A stretch of DNA of 64,000 nucleotides, from contig NZ_KK366008.1 of the NCBI RefSeq assembly GCF_000686725.1, forward strand, positions 76,074 to 140,073. Direction: 5' to 3'. The stretch is from Clostridium akagii DSM 12554 (lineage in GTDB: Bacteria > Bacillota > Clostridia > Clostridiales > Clostridiaceae). Below, piece after piece: positions 44,413 through 52,441 of this stretch; within the stretch, counting starts at the first letter, position 1; each line of letters starts with the position of its first letter. The position numbers and the translations under genes are program-made. The notes beneath the pieces were generated by a model. That model saw only the letters and a list, made by a program, of their open reading frames with translations, ran no database searches and was not told the DNA's origin.

Positions 44413-45252
44413 ATGGTTGAAATAGGTAAATTCAACAAGCTAAAAGTTCTAAGACAAGCAGATTTTGGATACTTTTTAGATGCCGAAACTGGCGAAACCG
44501 ACGATGATATACTACTTCCCAATAGGAGTACATTAGGCAAAACTGTTACTATTAATGATGAAATTGATGTTTTTATATACAAAGATTCAAAAGATAGGCT
44601 TACTGCAACCTTTGCAAAGCCTTTGGCTGAAGTTTACCAGTTAGCATATTTAAAGGTTGTTTCCGTTACGGATATAGGTGCATTTGTTGATTTTGGTTTG
44701 GAAAGAGACTTATTTGTTCCAATAAAGGAGCAAAATTATATATTAGTAGAAGGTAATAGTTATTTATTTTACATTTATGTTGATAAAACAAATAGACTGG
44801 CTGCTTCTACTTTTATTGATGATTACCTTGACAATACGGAAGATTACTTAGTAGGAACTGATGTTGAGGGAATTGTATATGGATTCCAGACCAACGGTAG
44901 TGTAATGGTAGCTATTGATAGCAAATTTAGAGGTGTAATTTTAAAAAATGAATATTACAATAGAATTATCCCTGGTGAAACCATAAAACTAAGAGTTAAA
45001 AAACATTTTGAAGATGGCAAGATGTCCCTAACTCCTAGAAAAGTCGCTGTGGATGAACGACTTGCGTTAGAAGATGTAATTTTAAAATATTTACAAGAAC
45101 ATGATGGCACTATGCCTTACAATGACAAAAGTTCACCAGAAGACATTAAAGCAGAGTTTCATCAAAGCAAAAACTATTTTAAAAATGCTCTAGGTGGACT
45201 TATGAGAAATAATCTTATTACTCAAGATGAGACCGGAACAAAATTGAAATAA
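44413..45252 (+). CDS. CvfB/YitL-type S1 RNA-binding protein
   Basis: A 279-residue protein of the CvfB family: repeated S1-like beta barrels (YFLDAETGETDDDILLPN; YLKVVSVTDIGAFVDFGLERDLFVP near residues 76-100; a third S1 unit at about 145-210) and a C-terminal winged helix (about 220-279, GTMPYNDKSSPEDIKAEF). In Staphylococcus aureus CvfB affects virulence gene expression and binds RNA. Start ATG 44413 behind AAAGGAGG. A terminator follows. Confidence 0.9.
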   Translation: MVEIGKFNKLKVLRQADFGYFLDAETGETDDDILLPNRSTLGKTVTINDEIDVFIYKDSKDRLTATFAKPLAEVYQLAYLKVVSVTDIGAFVDFGLERDLFVPIKEQNYILVEGNSYLFYIYVDKTNRLAASTFIDDYLDNTEDYLVGTDVEGIVYGFQTNGSVMVAIDSKFRGVILKNEYYNRIIPGETIKLRVKKHFEDGKMSLTPRKVAVDERLALEDVILKYLQEHDGTMPYNDKSSPEDIKAEFHQSKNYFKNALGGLMRNNLITQDETGTKLK

Positions 45253-45260
45253 TAAAAAAA

Positions 45261-45287
45261 CAATGCCGCTATTAATTAACGGCATTG
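45261..45287. terminator. Bidirectional terminator
   Basis: CAATGCCG (45261-45268) and CGGCATTG (45280-45287) form a perfect stem with A-run before and CTTTTTT after, ending the CvfB-like gene and the convergent exonuclease III gene. Confidence 0.85.
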
Positions 45288-45295
45288 CTTTTTTA

Positions 45296-46057
45296 TTATT
45301 TGATTTTAATTTTAATAGGACAATGGTCAGAACCAATAACTTCGTTTAGTATTTCAGCCGACTCAACATCACTAGCCATATTATCCGAAACAAAGAAATA
45401 ATCTATTCTCCAGCCTACATTCTTTTCTCTTGCTTTAAATCTGTAACTCCACCAAGAGTAACTAACTTCTTCAGGATGCATTTTTCTAAATGTATCTACA
45501 TAACCCTCTGCGATAAATTTGTCCATCCATGCTCTTTCAATTGGCAAAAAACCGGAATATTTTTCATTTGCTTTAGCATTCTTAATATCTATTTCATTAT
45601 GTGCGGTATTATAGTCTCCACATATAATAAGCCTCTTACCTTGATCTTTTAAATTGTTTAAATACTTTAATAGTTCATCATAAAACTCCATTTTGTAGTT
45701 TAGTCTATCTTCATTCTTTTGCCCATTAGGAAAATATATGTTAAATAATATAAAATTTTCAAACTCAGCAATCAGTATTCTACCTTCAGAATCAAACTTT
45801 TCATTACCAATGCCATGTTCAATCTTTAATGGTTTTTCCTTTGAATATATTGCTACTCCACTGTACCCCTTTTTTTCTGCATGAGAAAAATTAGAATAAT
45901 ATCCTTCTATATTTTTAAGCTGATCGGTTAGCTTATCCTCCTGAAGTTTAGTTTCTTGAATACATAAAATATCAGGAGATTTCTCAGAAAAAAAATCAAA
46001 AAATCCTTTTGTACTAACAGCTCTTAATCCATTTACATTCCAAGAATAAATTTCCAC
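45296..46057 (-). CDS. xth: Exodeoxyribonuclease III
   Basis: A 253-residue AP endonuclease of the ExoA/Xth family with ILCIQETKLQ (catalytic Glu), ICGDYNTAHNEIDI, KNVGWRIDYFFVSD and the terminal GSDHCPI motif, all in order. It cuts at abasic sites and removes 3' blocking groups in base excision repair. I start at GTG 46057, because it gives VEIYSWNVNGLRA with AAGG seven bases upstream; the longer frame to 46081 has no site. Confidence 0.96.
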   Translation of the reverse strand: MEIYSWNVNGLRAVSTKGFFDFFSEKSPDILCIQETKLQEDKLTDQLKNIEGYYSNFSHAEKKGYSGVAIYSKEKPLKIEHGIGNEKFDSEGRILIAEFENFILFNIYFPNGQKNEDRLNYKMEFYDELLKYLNNLKDQGKRLIICGDYNTAHNEIDIKNAKANEKYSGFLPIERAWMDKFIAEGYVDTFRKMHPEEVSYSWWSYRFKAREKNVGWRIDYFFVSDNMASDVESAEILNEVIGSDHCPIKIKIK

Positions 46058-46221
46058 TTTATTACCTTCTCTCCAAAGCACTATGTTTCTTATACATATA
46101 ATAGTTCAACTTACTAACATATTTTCATATAATATATTAGTTATTATAACATTTTTTAAAATACATTTGTGCTATATTTTAAAACATGATTACTATAGGC
46201 TAAAAAGATGAGGTGTTTAAA

Positions 46222-46467
46222 ATGACCATAATTGATTCATTAGACCCTGATGAACTAGCTATAATATCAAGTATAGTTGCTGTTGCTATAACAAAGGGTA
46301 AAAGTACTGATGACATTAATGTCATTGGCAATTTTATAGCTAGTTTAGGCGCAACAGTGCTTACCATTGCTGCTCAAGAGCAATATTTAAATGCCAAAGA
46401 AGAAAAGCGAAATCAAATAATGGACTTAGAAAATCAAATTGATAAACTAAAAAAAGATTTAAAATAA
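46222..46467 (+). CDS. Small hypothetical protein with hydrophobic middle and coiled-coil end (81 aa)
   Basis: ATG 46222 has GATGAGGTG upstream. The 81-residue product has an acidic start (MTIIDSLDPDELAI), a moderately hydrophobic alanine-rich middle (about 15-53) and a charged C-terminal heptad-type helix (KEEKRNQIMDLENQIDKLKK). It may associate with a membrane or itself. I do not recognise the family. It is followed by the MntR-like gene after an AT-rich gap that has its own promoter. Confidence 0.65.
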   Translation: MTIIDSLDPDELAIISSIVAVAITKGKSTDDINVIGNFIASLGATVLTIAAQEQYLNAKEEKRNQIMDLENQIDKLKKDLK

Positions 46468-46525
46468 AATTGAAATTTTCCATTAAGTAAAATTTTCAAA
46501 CTTTTAGCCCTTTTTATGGACTTGG

Positions 46526-46564
46526 TATAATTGATATTATTTATTAATATATATATTAATAAAT
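46526..46564 (+). promoter_or_regulatory. Extended -10 promoter and 26-bp palindrome before the MntR-like gene
   Basis: TGGTATAAT (46523-46531) is an extended -10. Directly downstream, 46539-46564 is a perfect palindrome that covers the expected transcription start; its half reads ATTTATTAATATA. The place fits an autoregulatory operator, but it differs from the known B. subtilis MntR box. Confidence 0.55.
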
Positions 46565-46582
46565 TTTAAGTTGGTGATAAAT

Positions 46583-47056
46583 GTGTCTAAAGATGATTTT
46601 TATACCTTTAGTGAATATATGAAAAGAGAAGATCATAAGCTTACTGCTTCAATGGAGGACTATTTGGAGATGATTTATAGAATTTCTTTAGATAAAGGTT
46701 TCACCAGAATTCATGATTTAGCAAAGGCTTTAAATGTTCAACCCCCTTCTGCAACTAAAATGGTGCAGAAGCTATCAGAATATGATTTTATTCATTACGA
46801 AAAATATGGAATATTAACACTCACTAAAAAAGGATTAAAATCAGGACTTTTTTTATTAGATAGACATAAAATTATAGAAAATTTTTTGAAACTGCTAGGA
46901 ATTTCATCTGATCTTTTGGAACAAACTGAAAAAATTGAACATACCATAAACAATGAAACACTCTGTGCTATTAAAAATTTAGTTAACTTTTTAAGCAGTG
47001 ACAGTGTTATTTTAAATAATTATATGGATTTTTCCGCAAAACAAATAAAGAGTTGA
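46583..47056 (+). CDS. mntR: DtxR/MntR-family metal-dependent regulator
   Basis: A 157-residue manganese-type DtxR-family regulator: winged helix (about 15-75: SMEDYLEMIYRISLDKGF, HDLAKALNVQPPSATKMVQKLSEYDFIHYEKYG) and dimerisation domain with RHKIIENFLKLLGIS and EKIEHTINNE. The Asp and Glu of SMEDYLE, the His of RHK and the Glu/Glu/His of TEKIEH correspond to the Mn-binding residues of B. subtilis MntR. There is no SH3 domain, as in MntR. I chose GTG 46583 behind GGTGAT; the upstream TTG at 46571 is less likely. It normally represses Mn uptake genes when Mn is high. Confidence 0.85.
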   Translation: MSKDDFYTFSEYMKREDHKLTASMEDYLEMIYRISLDKGFTRIHDLAKALNVQPPSATKMVQKLSEYDFIHYEKYGILTLTKKGLKSGLFLLDRHKIIENFLKLLGISSDLLEQTEKIEHTINNETLCAIKNLVNFLSSDSVILNNYMDFSAKQIKS

Positions 47057-47078
47057 TACTTATGTATATCAACTCTTT
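47047..47078 (+). terminator. Hairpin at the end of the MntR-like gene
   Basis: AAAGAGTTGATA (47047-47058) and TATCAACTCTTT (47067-47078) form a perfect 12-bp stem overlapping the stop codon. The T-tract after it is poor. Confidence 0.55.
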
Positions 47079-47129
47079 ACTCCACATGTAATTGTTATCC
47101 ATCCGTATTTGTTGTTTTGCTATGGGTGT

Positions 47130-47321
47130 CTATTGTAATTTCATAAAACTTCCACAATCAGTGCATTTAGAATCTTTAGCCAATGCTTCATGTTTAACTA
47201 CTTGTATTTTCCTAAGCGTACAATATTTATTAGTTTTTTCATTAAATTTACATTCAGCTACTGCGCATGCAATACTACCATTATATCCATCATAACATGA
47301 GTAGTTTTCTTGTATATCCAT
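47130..47321 (-). CDS. DUF1540 domain protein
   Basis: A 63-residue Cys-rich protein with Cys9, Cys19, Cys24, Cys34, Cys53 and Cys56, in the order of the DUF1540 domain (ACAVAECKFNEKTNKYC, then CTDCGSF). This family is common in spore-forming clostridia and probably binds metal; its function is unknown. Start ATG 47321 behind GTGAGGTGA. Confidence 0.85.
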   Translation of the reverse strand: MDIQENYSCYDGYNGSIACAVAECKFNEKTNKYCTLRKIQVVKHEALAKDSKCTDCGSFMKLQ

Positions 47322-47385
47322 TTGTCAATCACCTCACTTTTATTAAGCAAAGTTATTATAAACAATATAATAATATTTTATCCCA

Positions 47386-48174
47386 TTATTCATTTATTCT
47401 TTTATTAATATACTTATACAAACTTATTTTTATATTTGACATCTCTTCATTTCTCGGAATGCAATCCAATGTTTTTTCTATATATCCTTTTTCTACAATA
47501 TACTTCAAAGAAATATTGAAATTTATATCAAATATCCAAGAAAGCTTAATCAACCTTATATCATTTCTATTTCTAATGTATTCATGACTTGAGTTTTTTG
47601 AATTTAATATATCATCTATAAGTTCTTTTGAGTACCCATCAGTATTTGGTAATTCATGCTCGATGGCAGTATTTTTTTTATCTCCAGCTTCCTTATAATA
47701 ATCCGTTACTACTTTATAAATATCTAATTTATCAGAATCTCTTATTATTTTAGAAAATAATATTGTTTTTTCATCCCCCGCATCATCAGGTATTTTAAAC
47801 ATATTGTGATGTTTTATAACTCTAAATATATAATTCTGTACTTTTAAATCTAGCTTTTCTAAAACTCCTTCATCCTTTATAATCTTTATTCCTAGCAATG
47901 CATGGTTTTCAGATACTTTATCATTGAATGTCCTGTAAACTTTAAACTGCTCAAATCTTCCTATATCATGAAGAAGTGCTGCAAGCTCCACTATATTTTC
48001 ATCTTCTTCACTAAGATTTATATCTTTGCAAATCATCATGGCATTAAAACATACCCTTTTTGTATGTTCTTCCTTTAATTTTATATTTTGTTGAACATAT
48101 TCATCATTACTATAAAAACTCTTTACATAATTATTAAACCAATTATAAAAATATTTCATATCTAAATTTTCCAA
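47386..48174 (-). CDS. HD-domain phosphohydrolase
   Basis: A 262-residue HD-superfamily protein. The metal-binding residues are visible: the His of EEHTKRVC (about 37), AALLHDIGRFEQF (His-Asp, about 68), the His of KHHNMF and an Asp in IIRDSDKLDIYK. The substrate is unknown; relatives are nucleotidases or phosphodiesterases. I keep TTG 48174, which follows GGGGGA; an ATG five codons later has a weaker site. Its neighbours are unrelated. Confidence 0.8.
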   Translation of the reverse strand: MENLDMKYFYNWFNNYVKSFYSNDEYVQQNIKLKEEHTKRVCFNAMMICKDINLSEEDENIVELAALLHDIGRFEQFKVYRTFNDKVSENHALLGIKIIKDEGVLEKLDLKVQNYIFRVIKHHNMFKIPDDAGDEKTILFSKIIRDSDKLDIYKVVTDYYKEAGDKKNTAIEHELPNTDGYSKELIDDILNSKNSSHEYIRNRNDIRLIKLSWIFDINFNISLKYIVEKGYIEKTLDCIPRNEEMSNIKISLYKYINKRINE

Positions 48175-48322
48175 TTAAATTCCCCCATAACTTATACCTG
48201 TTAACTTTTCGATTATACACTTTCCTTATATCTTACAATTAATTATATCACAAATTATTTGCATTATAATAATATGCTTATGATATAATGTTCAATATTA
48301 AAATTTTATATGGAGGTATATT

Positions 48323-49144
48323 ATGACAAATTTTATTTTAGATATCTTTAAAGTCAGCACCATAGAGATATTTTATATCACAGGAATGATAATATTAGTT
48401 GGTTTTTTGTTAGGTATTTTAGAAAATATAATAAATTCAAACATGCAAAGAGCCTTTGGGTACAAGGGGATTCTTATAACTGCATGGCTTGGAACCCCAA
48501 TTCACGAGCTTGGTCATGCTGCTATGTGCGTTATATTTGGTCATAAAATAAGTAGGATGAAACTATTACAACTTAATAGTGGCGATGGAACTTTGGGGTT
48601 TGTGGAACATTCGTATAATAAAAATAATATTTATCAAAGAATTGGAAACTTTTTTATTGGAATAGGCCCTATTTTTAGCGGGATTTCTGCATTATTAATT
48701 GGTTTATACTTATTATTACCAAATTCCATTAATGTATTCGAAAATAGCTTTAAAAATAATATCACTTACAACAAAGTTGATTTAAATCTTATTAAATGGA
48801 GTATCTTAAATTCAGCTTCTCTTATTAAATTTATTTTTACTATAAATAATTTAAGCAAAATAGGGTTTTGGGTTTTTATTTTGTTAGCCTTTGCTATTTC
48901 ATCACATATTGCTTTAAGCAAACCAGATATTAAAGGAGCTCAAGATGGTCTTATAACACTCTACATTTTACTGATTTTTTCCAATACACTAGCAAAATAT
49001 TTTAGTATTAATACTTTAGACTATATTATAAAAATAACCAAATACAATGCTTATTTTTCATCTTTATTATTCATGGCTCTTATATTTTCTATTATTTCAT
49101 TTTTCATTAGCTGCATTGCATACTACATTAGAAAATTACTCTAA
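48323..49144 (+). CDS. Membrane zinc metallopeptidase-like protein (M50 type)
   Basis: A 273-residue membrane protein with about six hydrophobic segments (18-36, about 52-78, 108-130, 150-165, 184-200, 208-225 and 240-270). HELGH at residues 61-65 is an HExxH zinc motif inside a hydrophobic segment, as in site-2 intramembrane proteases. The second metal motif (NxxPxxxxDG) is not clear, so proteolytic activity is uncertain. Start ATG 48323 behind GGAGG. Confidence 0.65.
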   Translation: MTNFILDIFKVSTIEIFYITGMIILVGFLLGILENIINSNMQRAFGYKGILITAWLGTPIHELGHAAMCVIFGHKISRMKLLQLNSGDGTLGFVEHSYNKNNIYQRIGNFFIGIGPIFSGISALLIGLYLLLPNSINVFENSFKNNITYNKVDLNLIKWSILNSASLIKFIFTINNLSKIGFWVFILLAFAISSHIALSKPDIKGAQDGLITLYILLIFSNTLAKYFSINTLDYIIKITKYNAYFSSLLFMALIFSIISFFISCIAYYIRKLL

Positions 49145-49183
49145 TGTAAAATTACTAGCTACAATTTACAAGTATTTATTGTG

Positions 49184-49210
49184 ACAATAGTACATGTTTT
49201 TCATATTATA
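49184..49210 (+). promoter_or_regulatory. Sigma-K-like promoter of the Tyr-rich protein gene
   Basis: AC (49184-49185), 16 bases and CATATTATA (49202-49210) match the sigma-K pattern AC-N16-CATAnnnTA. The gene starts 32 bases later. Confidence 0.5.
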
Positions 49211-49241
49211 GTATATAGATATTTAATACGGAGGTACCTAA

Positions 49242-49559
49242 TTGAAAAATGGCATTAATAAAATAGACCCACCTGATGAAAGTGAAACACTGGCGGAAAA
49301 CATAGATACAGTAGATCCTTCTTTGATGTATTCAATGAGTTATATTGATTCTACTTTAATGCAAAGGAAAAAATCTGGTAGTCACCATCATCCAACAACT
49401 CCCTATAAAAATCATGGTGAATATCACACGCAATTTTACCCTATAGAACGCCCCTATGGTTACTACCAAAATTATTCACCTTACTATAATTTCCCATATG
49501 AATATTTTATACCATTTATGCCTTTTGGTTATCAATTAGATGAATATGATGAATACTAA
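49242..49559 (+). CDS. Tyrosine/proline-rich small protein, possible spore coat component
   Basis: A 105-residue protein starting at TTG 49242 behind GGAGG. It is acidic at the start, has a basic His-rich middle (KKSGSHHHPTTPY), and is very rich in Tyr, Pro and Phe at the end (GYYQNYSPYYNFPYEYF, residues about 74-90). No known domain. Tyr-rich composition is common in spore coat proteins, and the upstream promoter fits sigma-K, so a mother-cell coat role is a reasonable inference; it is not proven. A strong terminator follows. Confidence 0.6.
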   Translation: MKNGINKIDPPDESETLAENIDTVDPSLMYSMSYIDSTLMQRKKSGSHHHPTTPYKNHGEYHTQFYPIERPYGYYQNYSPYYNFPYEYFIPFMPFGYQLDEYDEY

Positions 49560-49608
49560 ACAACAACAATCGGGTAATTAATTTATTATTACCCGATTGT
49601 TGTTGTTT
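49558..49608. terminator. Very strong bidirectional terminator
   Basis: A 21-bp perfect inverted repeat (arms 49558-49578 and 49588-49608; core CAACAACAATCGGGTAAT) with a 9-base loop. It ends the Tyr-rich gene and the convergent 50-residue gene. Confidence 0.9.
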
Positions 49609-49636
49609 TACTAAATATTTAATATTATTAATAAAA

Positions 49637-49789
49637 TTAGCTATTTGAATTTTTATTTTTGCCATAAGCATAAGCGGATTCGTTTAATTTATTAGTCTCT
49701 ACAGACTGTGGAATTTTATTTTCAGGGTTTCTATCGTCATAAATTTTTATTTTCTCCGGTGAAGTTTTTGCCATTGAACGTTTTGCCAT
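49637..49789 (-). CDS. Small basic protein (50 aa)
   Basis: ATG 49789 has a GGAGGTG ribosome site. The 50-residue hydrophilic product (MAKRSMAKTSPEKIKIYDD at the start, ending in YGKNKNSNS) has no membrane segment or Cys. Its Ser/Asn/Lys-rich tail resembles short clostridial proteins often found near sporulation genes, but I cannot assign a family. I prefer this start over the 49822 one, which has no site. Confidence 0.6.
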   Translation of the reverse strand: MAKRSMAKTSPEKIKIYDDRNPENKIPQSVETNKLNESAYAYGKNKNSNS

Positions 49790-49829
49790 TGTATACACCT
49801 CCAAAAGTATTTTTTGCACCAACTAAATT

Positions 49830-49858
49830 TTTATACCTAGTATAATTTTGAAAATCAA
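49830..49858 (-). promoter_or_regulatory. Candidate promoter of the 50-residue protein gene
   Basis: On the minus strand TTGATT (49858-49853), 17 bases and TATAAA (49835-49830). The rest of the 332-base gap to glgC is AT-rich; it must carry the glg promoter, but no clear -35/-10 pair stands out there. Confidence 0.45.
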
Positions 49859-50121
49859 TGAATAAACATTTTATTATGTGCTTGGAAATTCCATAAGCTA
49901 TATTGCTATATTTTATATATAAGTAATATAGGCCCATATTTTTTCAATAATTTTAATTTGAATATTTGTATTATTTATAATAAATAGAATTTTATATTTA
50001 TTCGTAAAATAATATGGTTTTTCTAGTGTTTTTTCGCGCAAAATAAGTTAATATATAAATATGTTATATATTTAATTAAAAGTTCATACTTTCAAGCTTA
50101 AAATTGGGGGAGGTTTTTTAA

Positions 50122-51264
50122 ATGCAAAAAAAAGAAATGGTTGCGATGATTTTGGCAGGTGGTCAAGGAAGCAGATTGGGGCTTCTTACTAAAAATATTG
50201 CAAAACCAGCAGTCCCTTTTGGAGGAAAGTACAGAATTATCGACTTTACATTAAGTAATTGTTCTAATTCTGGAATTGACACCGTTGGGGTTTTAACCCA
50301 ATATAAACCATTTGTATTAAACAGGCACATTGGGATAGGGGTACCTTGGGATTTAGACAGAACAAATGGTGGGGTTTATGTCCTTCCGCCATATATGGAA
50401 GAGGAAGGCGGATGCTGGTACAAAGGGACAGCTAATTCAATATTCCAAAATATACATTTTATAGATTCTTATGATCCTGAATATGTTCTTGTGCTATCTG
50501 GAGATCATATTTATAAAATGGATTATTTGAAAATGCTAGAAAATCATAAAAAAACAGGTGCAGATGCAAGTATCGCAGTAATAGAGGTTTCCATGGATGA
50601 AGCTAGCCGTTTTGGAATAATGAATACTAAAGAAAACAACGAAATTTATGAATTTGAAGAAAAACCAAAGGAGCCAAAAAGTACTATGGCCTCTATGGGA
50701 ATATATATCTTTAACTGGAAAGTTTTAAGAAAATCTTTGATTGAAGACCAAGAAGATGAGAACTCAAAAAATGATTTTGGAAAAAATATAATACCCAAAA
50801 TGCTAGCTGGAGGAAAAAAATTATTTGCATATCCTTTTAAAGGATATTGGAAAGACGTTGGTACTGTTGATAGTCTCTGGCAGGCAAACATGGATATGTT
50901 AGATGACAATAATATGCTGGATATTCATAATCCATATTGGAAAATTTTCTCTGTAAACCCAATAAGTCCTCCACAATATATAGCCTATGACGCTGTGGTT
51001 AAAGGCTCTTTAGTTGTTGAAGGTTGCACAATCTTAGGCGAAGTTAATAATTCTGTTCTTTTTCCAGGAGTTCACATAGGTAAAAATTCAAAAATATATG
51101 ACTCTGTTGTTATGCCAAATGTGTATATTGGAGATAACGTAACAATTAGAAAATCAATTATAGATAGTAATGCTGTTATATCAAATAATTGTGTTGTAGG
51201 TAATAAAGATGAAATAACTGTAATTGCAGAAGGGAATCAAATAAAAGAAAGTGCGGCAGTTTAG
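50122..51264 (+). CDS. glgC: Glucose-1-phosphate adenylyltransferase, catalytic subunit
   Basis: A 380-residue nucleotidyltransferase with the N-terminal [19 protein letters not shown] signature (phosphate and nucleotide binding), [15 protein letters not shown], the glucose-1-P region and a C-terminal left-handed beta helix (about 290-375). It makes ADP-glucose, the first committed step of glycogen synthesis. Start ATG 50122 behind GGGGGAGG. First gene of glgC-glgD-glgA, with gaps of 20 and 14 bases. Confidence 0.96.
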   Translation: MQKKEMVAMILAGGQGSRLGLLTKNIAKPAVPFGGKYRIIDFTLSNCSNSGIDTVGVLTQYKPFVLNRHIGIGVPWDLDRTNGGVYVLPPYMEEEGGCWYKGTANSIFQNIHFIDSYDPEYVLVLSGDHIYKMDYLKMLENHKKTGADASIAVIEVSMDEASRFGIMNTKENNEIYEFEEKPKEPKSTMASMGIYIFNWKVLRKSLIEDQEDENSKNDFGKNIIPKMLAGGKKLFAYPFKGYWKDVGTVDSLWQANMDMLDDNNMLDIHNPYWKIFSVNPISPPQYIAYDAVVKGSLVVEGCTILGEVNNSVLFPGVHIGKNSKIYDSVVMPNVYIGDNVTIRKSIIDSNAVISNNCVVGNKDEITVIAEGNQIKESAAV

Positions 51265-51284
51265 ATAAATGTGGGGTGGTATAA

Positions 51285-52427
51285 ATGCTTTCAGATTACA
51301 TGGGTATATTAAGTTTAAATGAAAAAGAGGACAACATAGAAAATTTAACAAAAAACAGATTGATTGCTTCTATTCCAATAGCAGGAAGATACAGAGTTGT
51401 AGATTTTGTGCTCTCGAACATGGTAAATTCAGGTATAACAAACCTAGGTGTATTTACACAAAGTAAATCAAGATCTTTGATTGATCATATTGGCTCTGGA
51501 AAACCTTGGGATCTTGATAGAAAAATTGATGGTCTTTTCATATTTAATTATGGTGAAAGTAATACTACCCTAAGTGACATCGAAATGATTAAAAACAATA
51601 TAGAATACCTATACCGAAGTAAAAAAAATATGATAGTGATATCCTGCTCATCCATGGTTTGCAATATTGATTATGAATCCGCTGCTCGGTTTCACGAGGA
51701 CTCTGGAAAGGATATCACCATTATCTACAAAAAGGTTAAAGTAAGCAATAAATGTTTTAGAGATTGTAATATTTTAAACATTACTAAGGATAATTTAGTA
51801 TCTGGTGTTGGCAAAAACGTTAGACTTTTTACTCCTAATTCTAATGATGACTTACCCCGTGAATCCACAGTGGACTTGTCTATGGATATGTTTATCCTAA
51901 GCAAAAGTACACTAATAAATTTATTAAATAATTGCATAAAAACGGGATATTCGAGTGACTTTCGAAATTGTATATATAATAATATTATGAACTTAGAAGT
52001 TAACGCCTATGAATTTAAAGGGCATTTATCATATATTAATTCCATTCAGTCATATTACAAAGCTAATATGGACATTTTAAACCTTGAAGTTAGCAATGAC
52101 TTGTTTTTTGCTAATGGTGTGATTTATACAAAAGTCATGGACGAACCTCCTACTAAATATTTTAGTACTTCTGATGTATCTAATTCACTAATTGCCAATG
52201 GATGCCTCATTAAAGGTACCGTAAAAAGTAGCGTAATTTCTAGAAGAGTGTATATTGAGGAAGGAGCAATTATTAACAACTGCATTATTATGCAAGGTTG
52301 TAAAATTAAATCAAATGCAAAACTAAACAATATGATTGTAGATAAAAATAATGTCATTGAAGAGAATGTTGAATTAAAAGGTACCGTTGACTTTCCATTA
52401 GTTTTAGAGAAAAGATCATTATATTAA
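51285..52427 (+). CDS. glgD: GlgD, regulatory subunit of ADP-glucose pyrophosphorylase
   Basis: A 380-residue homologue of GlgC that keeps the fold but lacks the AGGxGxRL catalytic loop: its start reads LSDYMGILSLNEKEDNIE. It retains GRYRVVDFVLSNMVNSG and the C-terminal beta helix (about 300-370). In Firmicutes GlgD pairs with GlgC to change catalytic efficiency and allosteric response, and by itself has little or no activity. Its position between glgC and glgA supports this. Start ATG 51285 behind GGGGTGG. Confidence 0.93.
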   Translation: MLSDYMGILSLNEKEDNIENLTKNRLIASIPIAGRYRVVDFVLSNMVNSGITNLGVFTQSKSRSLIDHIGSGKPWDLDRKIDGLFIFNYGESNTTLSDIEMIKNNIEYLYRSKKNMIVISCSSMVCNIDYESAARFHEDSGKDITIIYKKVKVSNKCFRDCNILNITKDNLVSGVGKNVRLFTPNSNDDLPRESTVDLSMDMFILSKSTLINLLNNCIKTGYSSDFRNCIYNNIMNLEVNAYEFKGHLSYINSIQSYYKANMDILNLEVSNDLFFANGVIYTKVMDEPPTKYFSTSDVSNSLIANGCLIKGTVKSSVISRRVYIEEGAIINNCIIMQGCKIKSNAKLNNMIVDKNNVIEENVELKGTVDFPLVLEKRSLY

Positions 52428-52441
52428 GAGGAGTAGATTGT

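Noticed and set aside
47092-47587. Plus-strand frames at 47092-47295 and 47267-47587
   Set aside because: They are antisense to the DUF1540 and HD-domain genes, which have good ribosome sites and clear motifs.
49737-49937. 66-codon minus-strand frame overlapping the 50-residue gene
   Set aside because: It lies mostly in AT-rich noncoding sequence and overlaps the better frame, which has a strong ribosome site.
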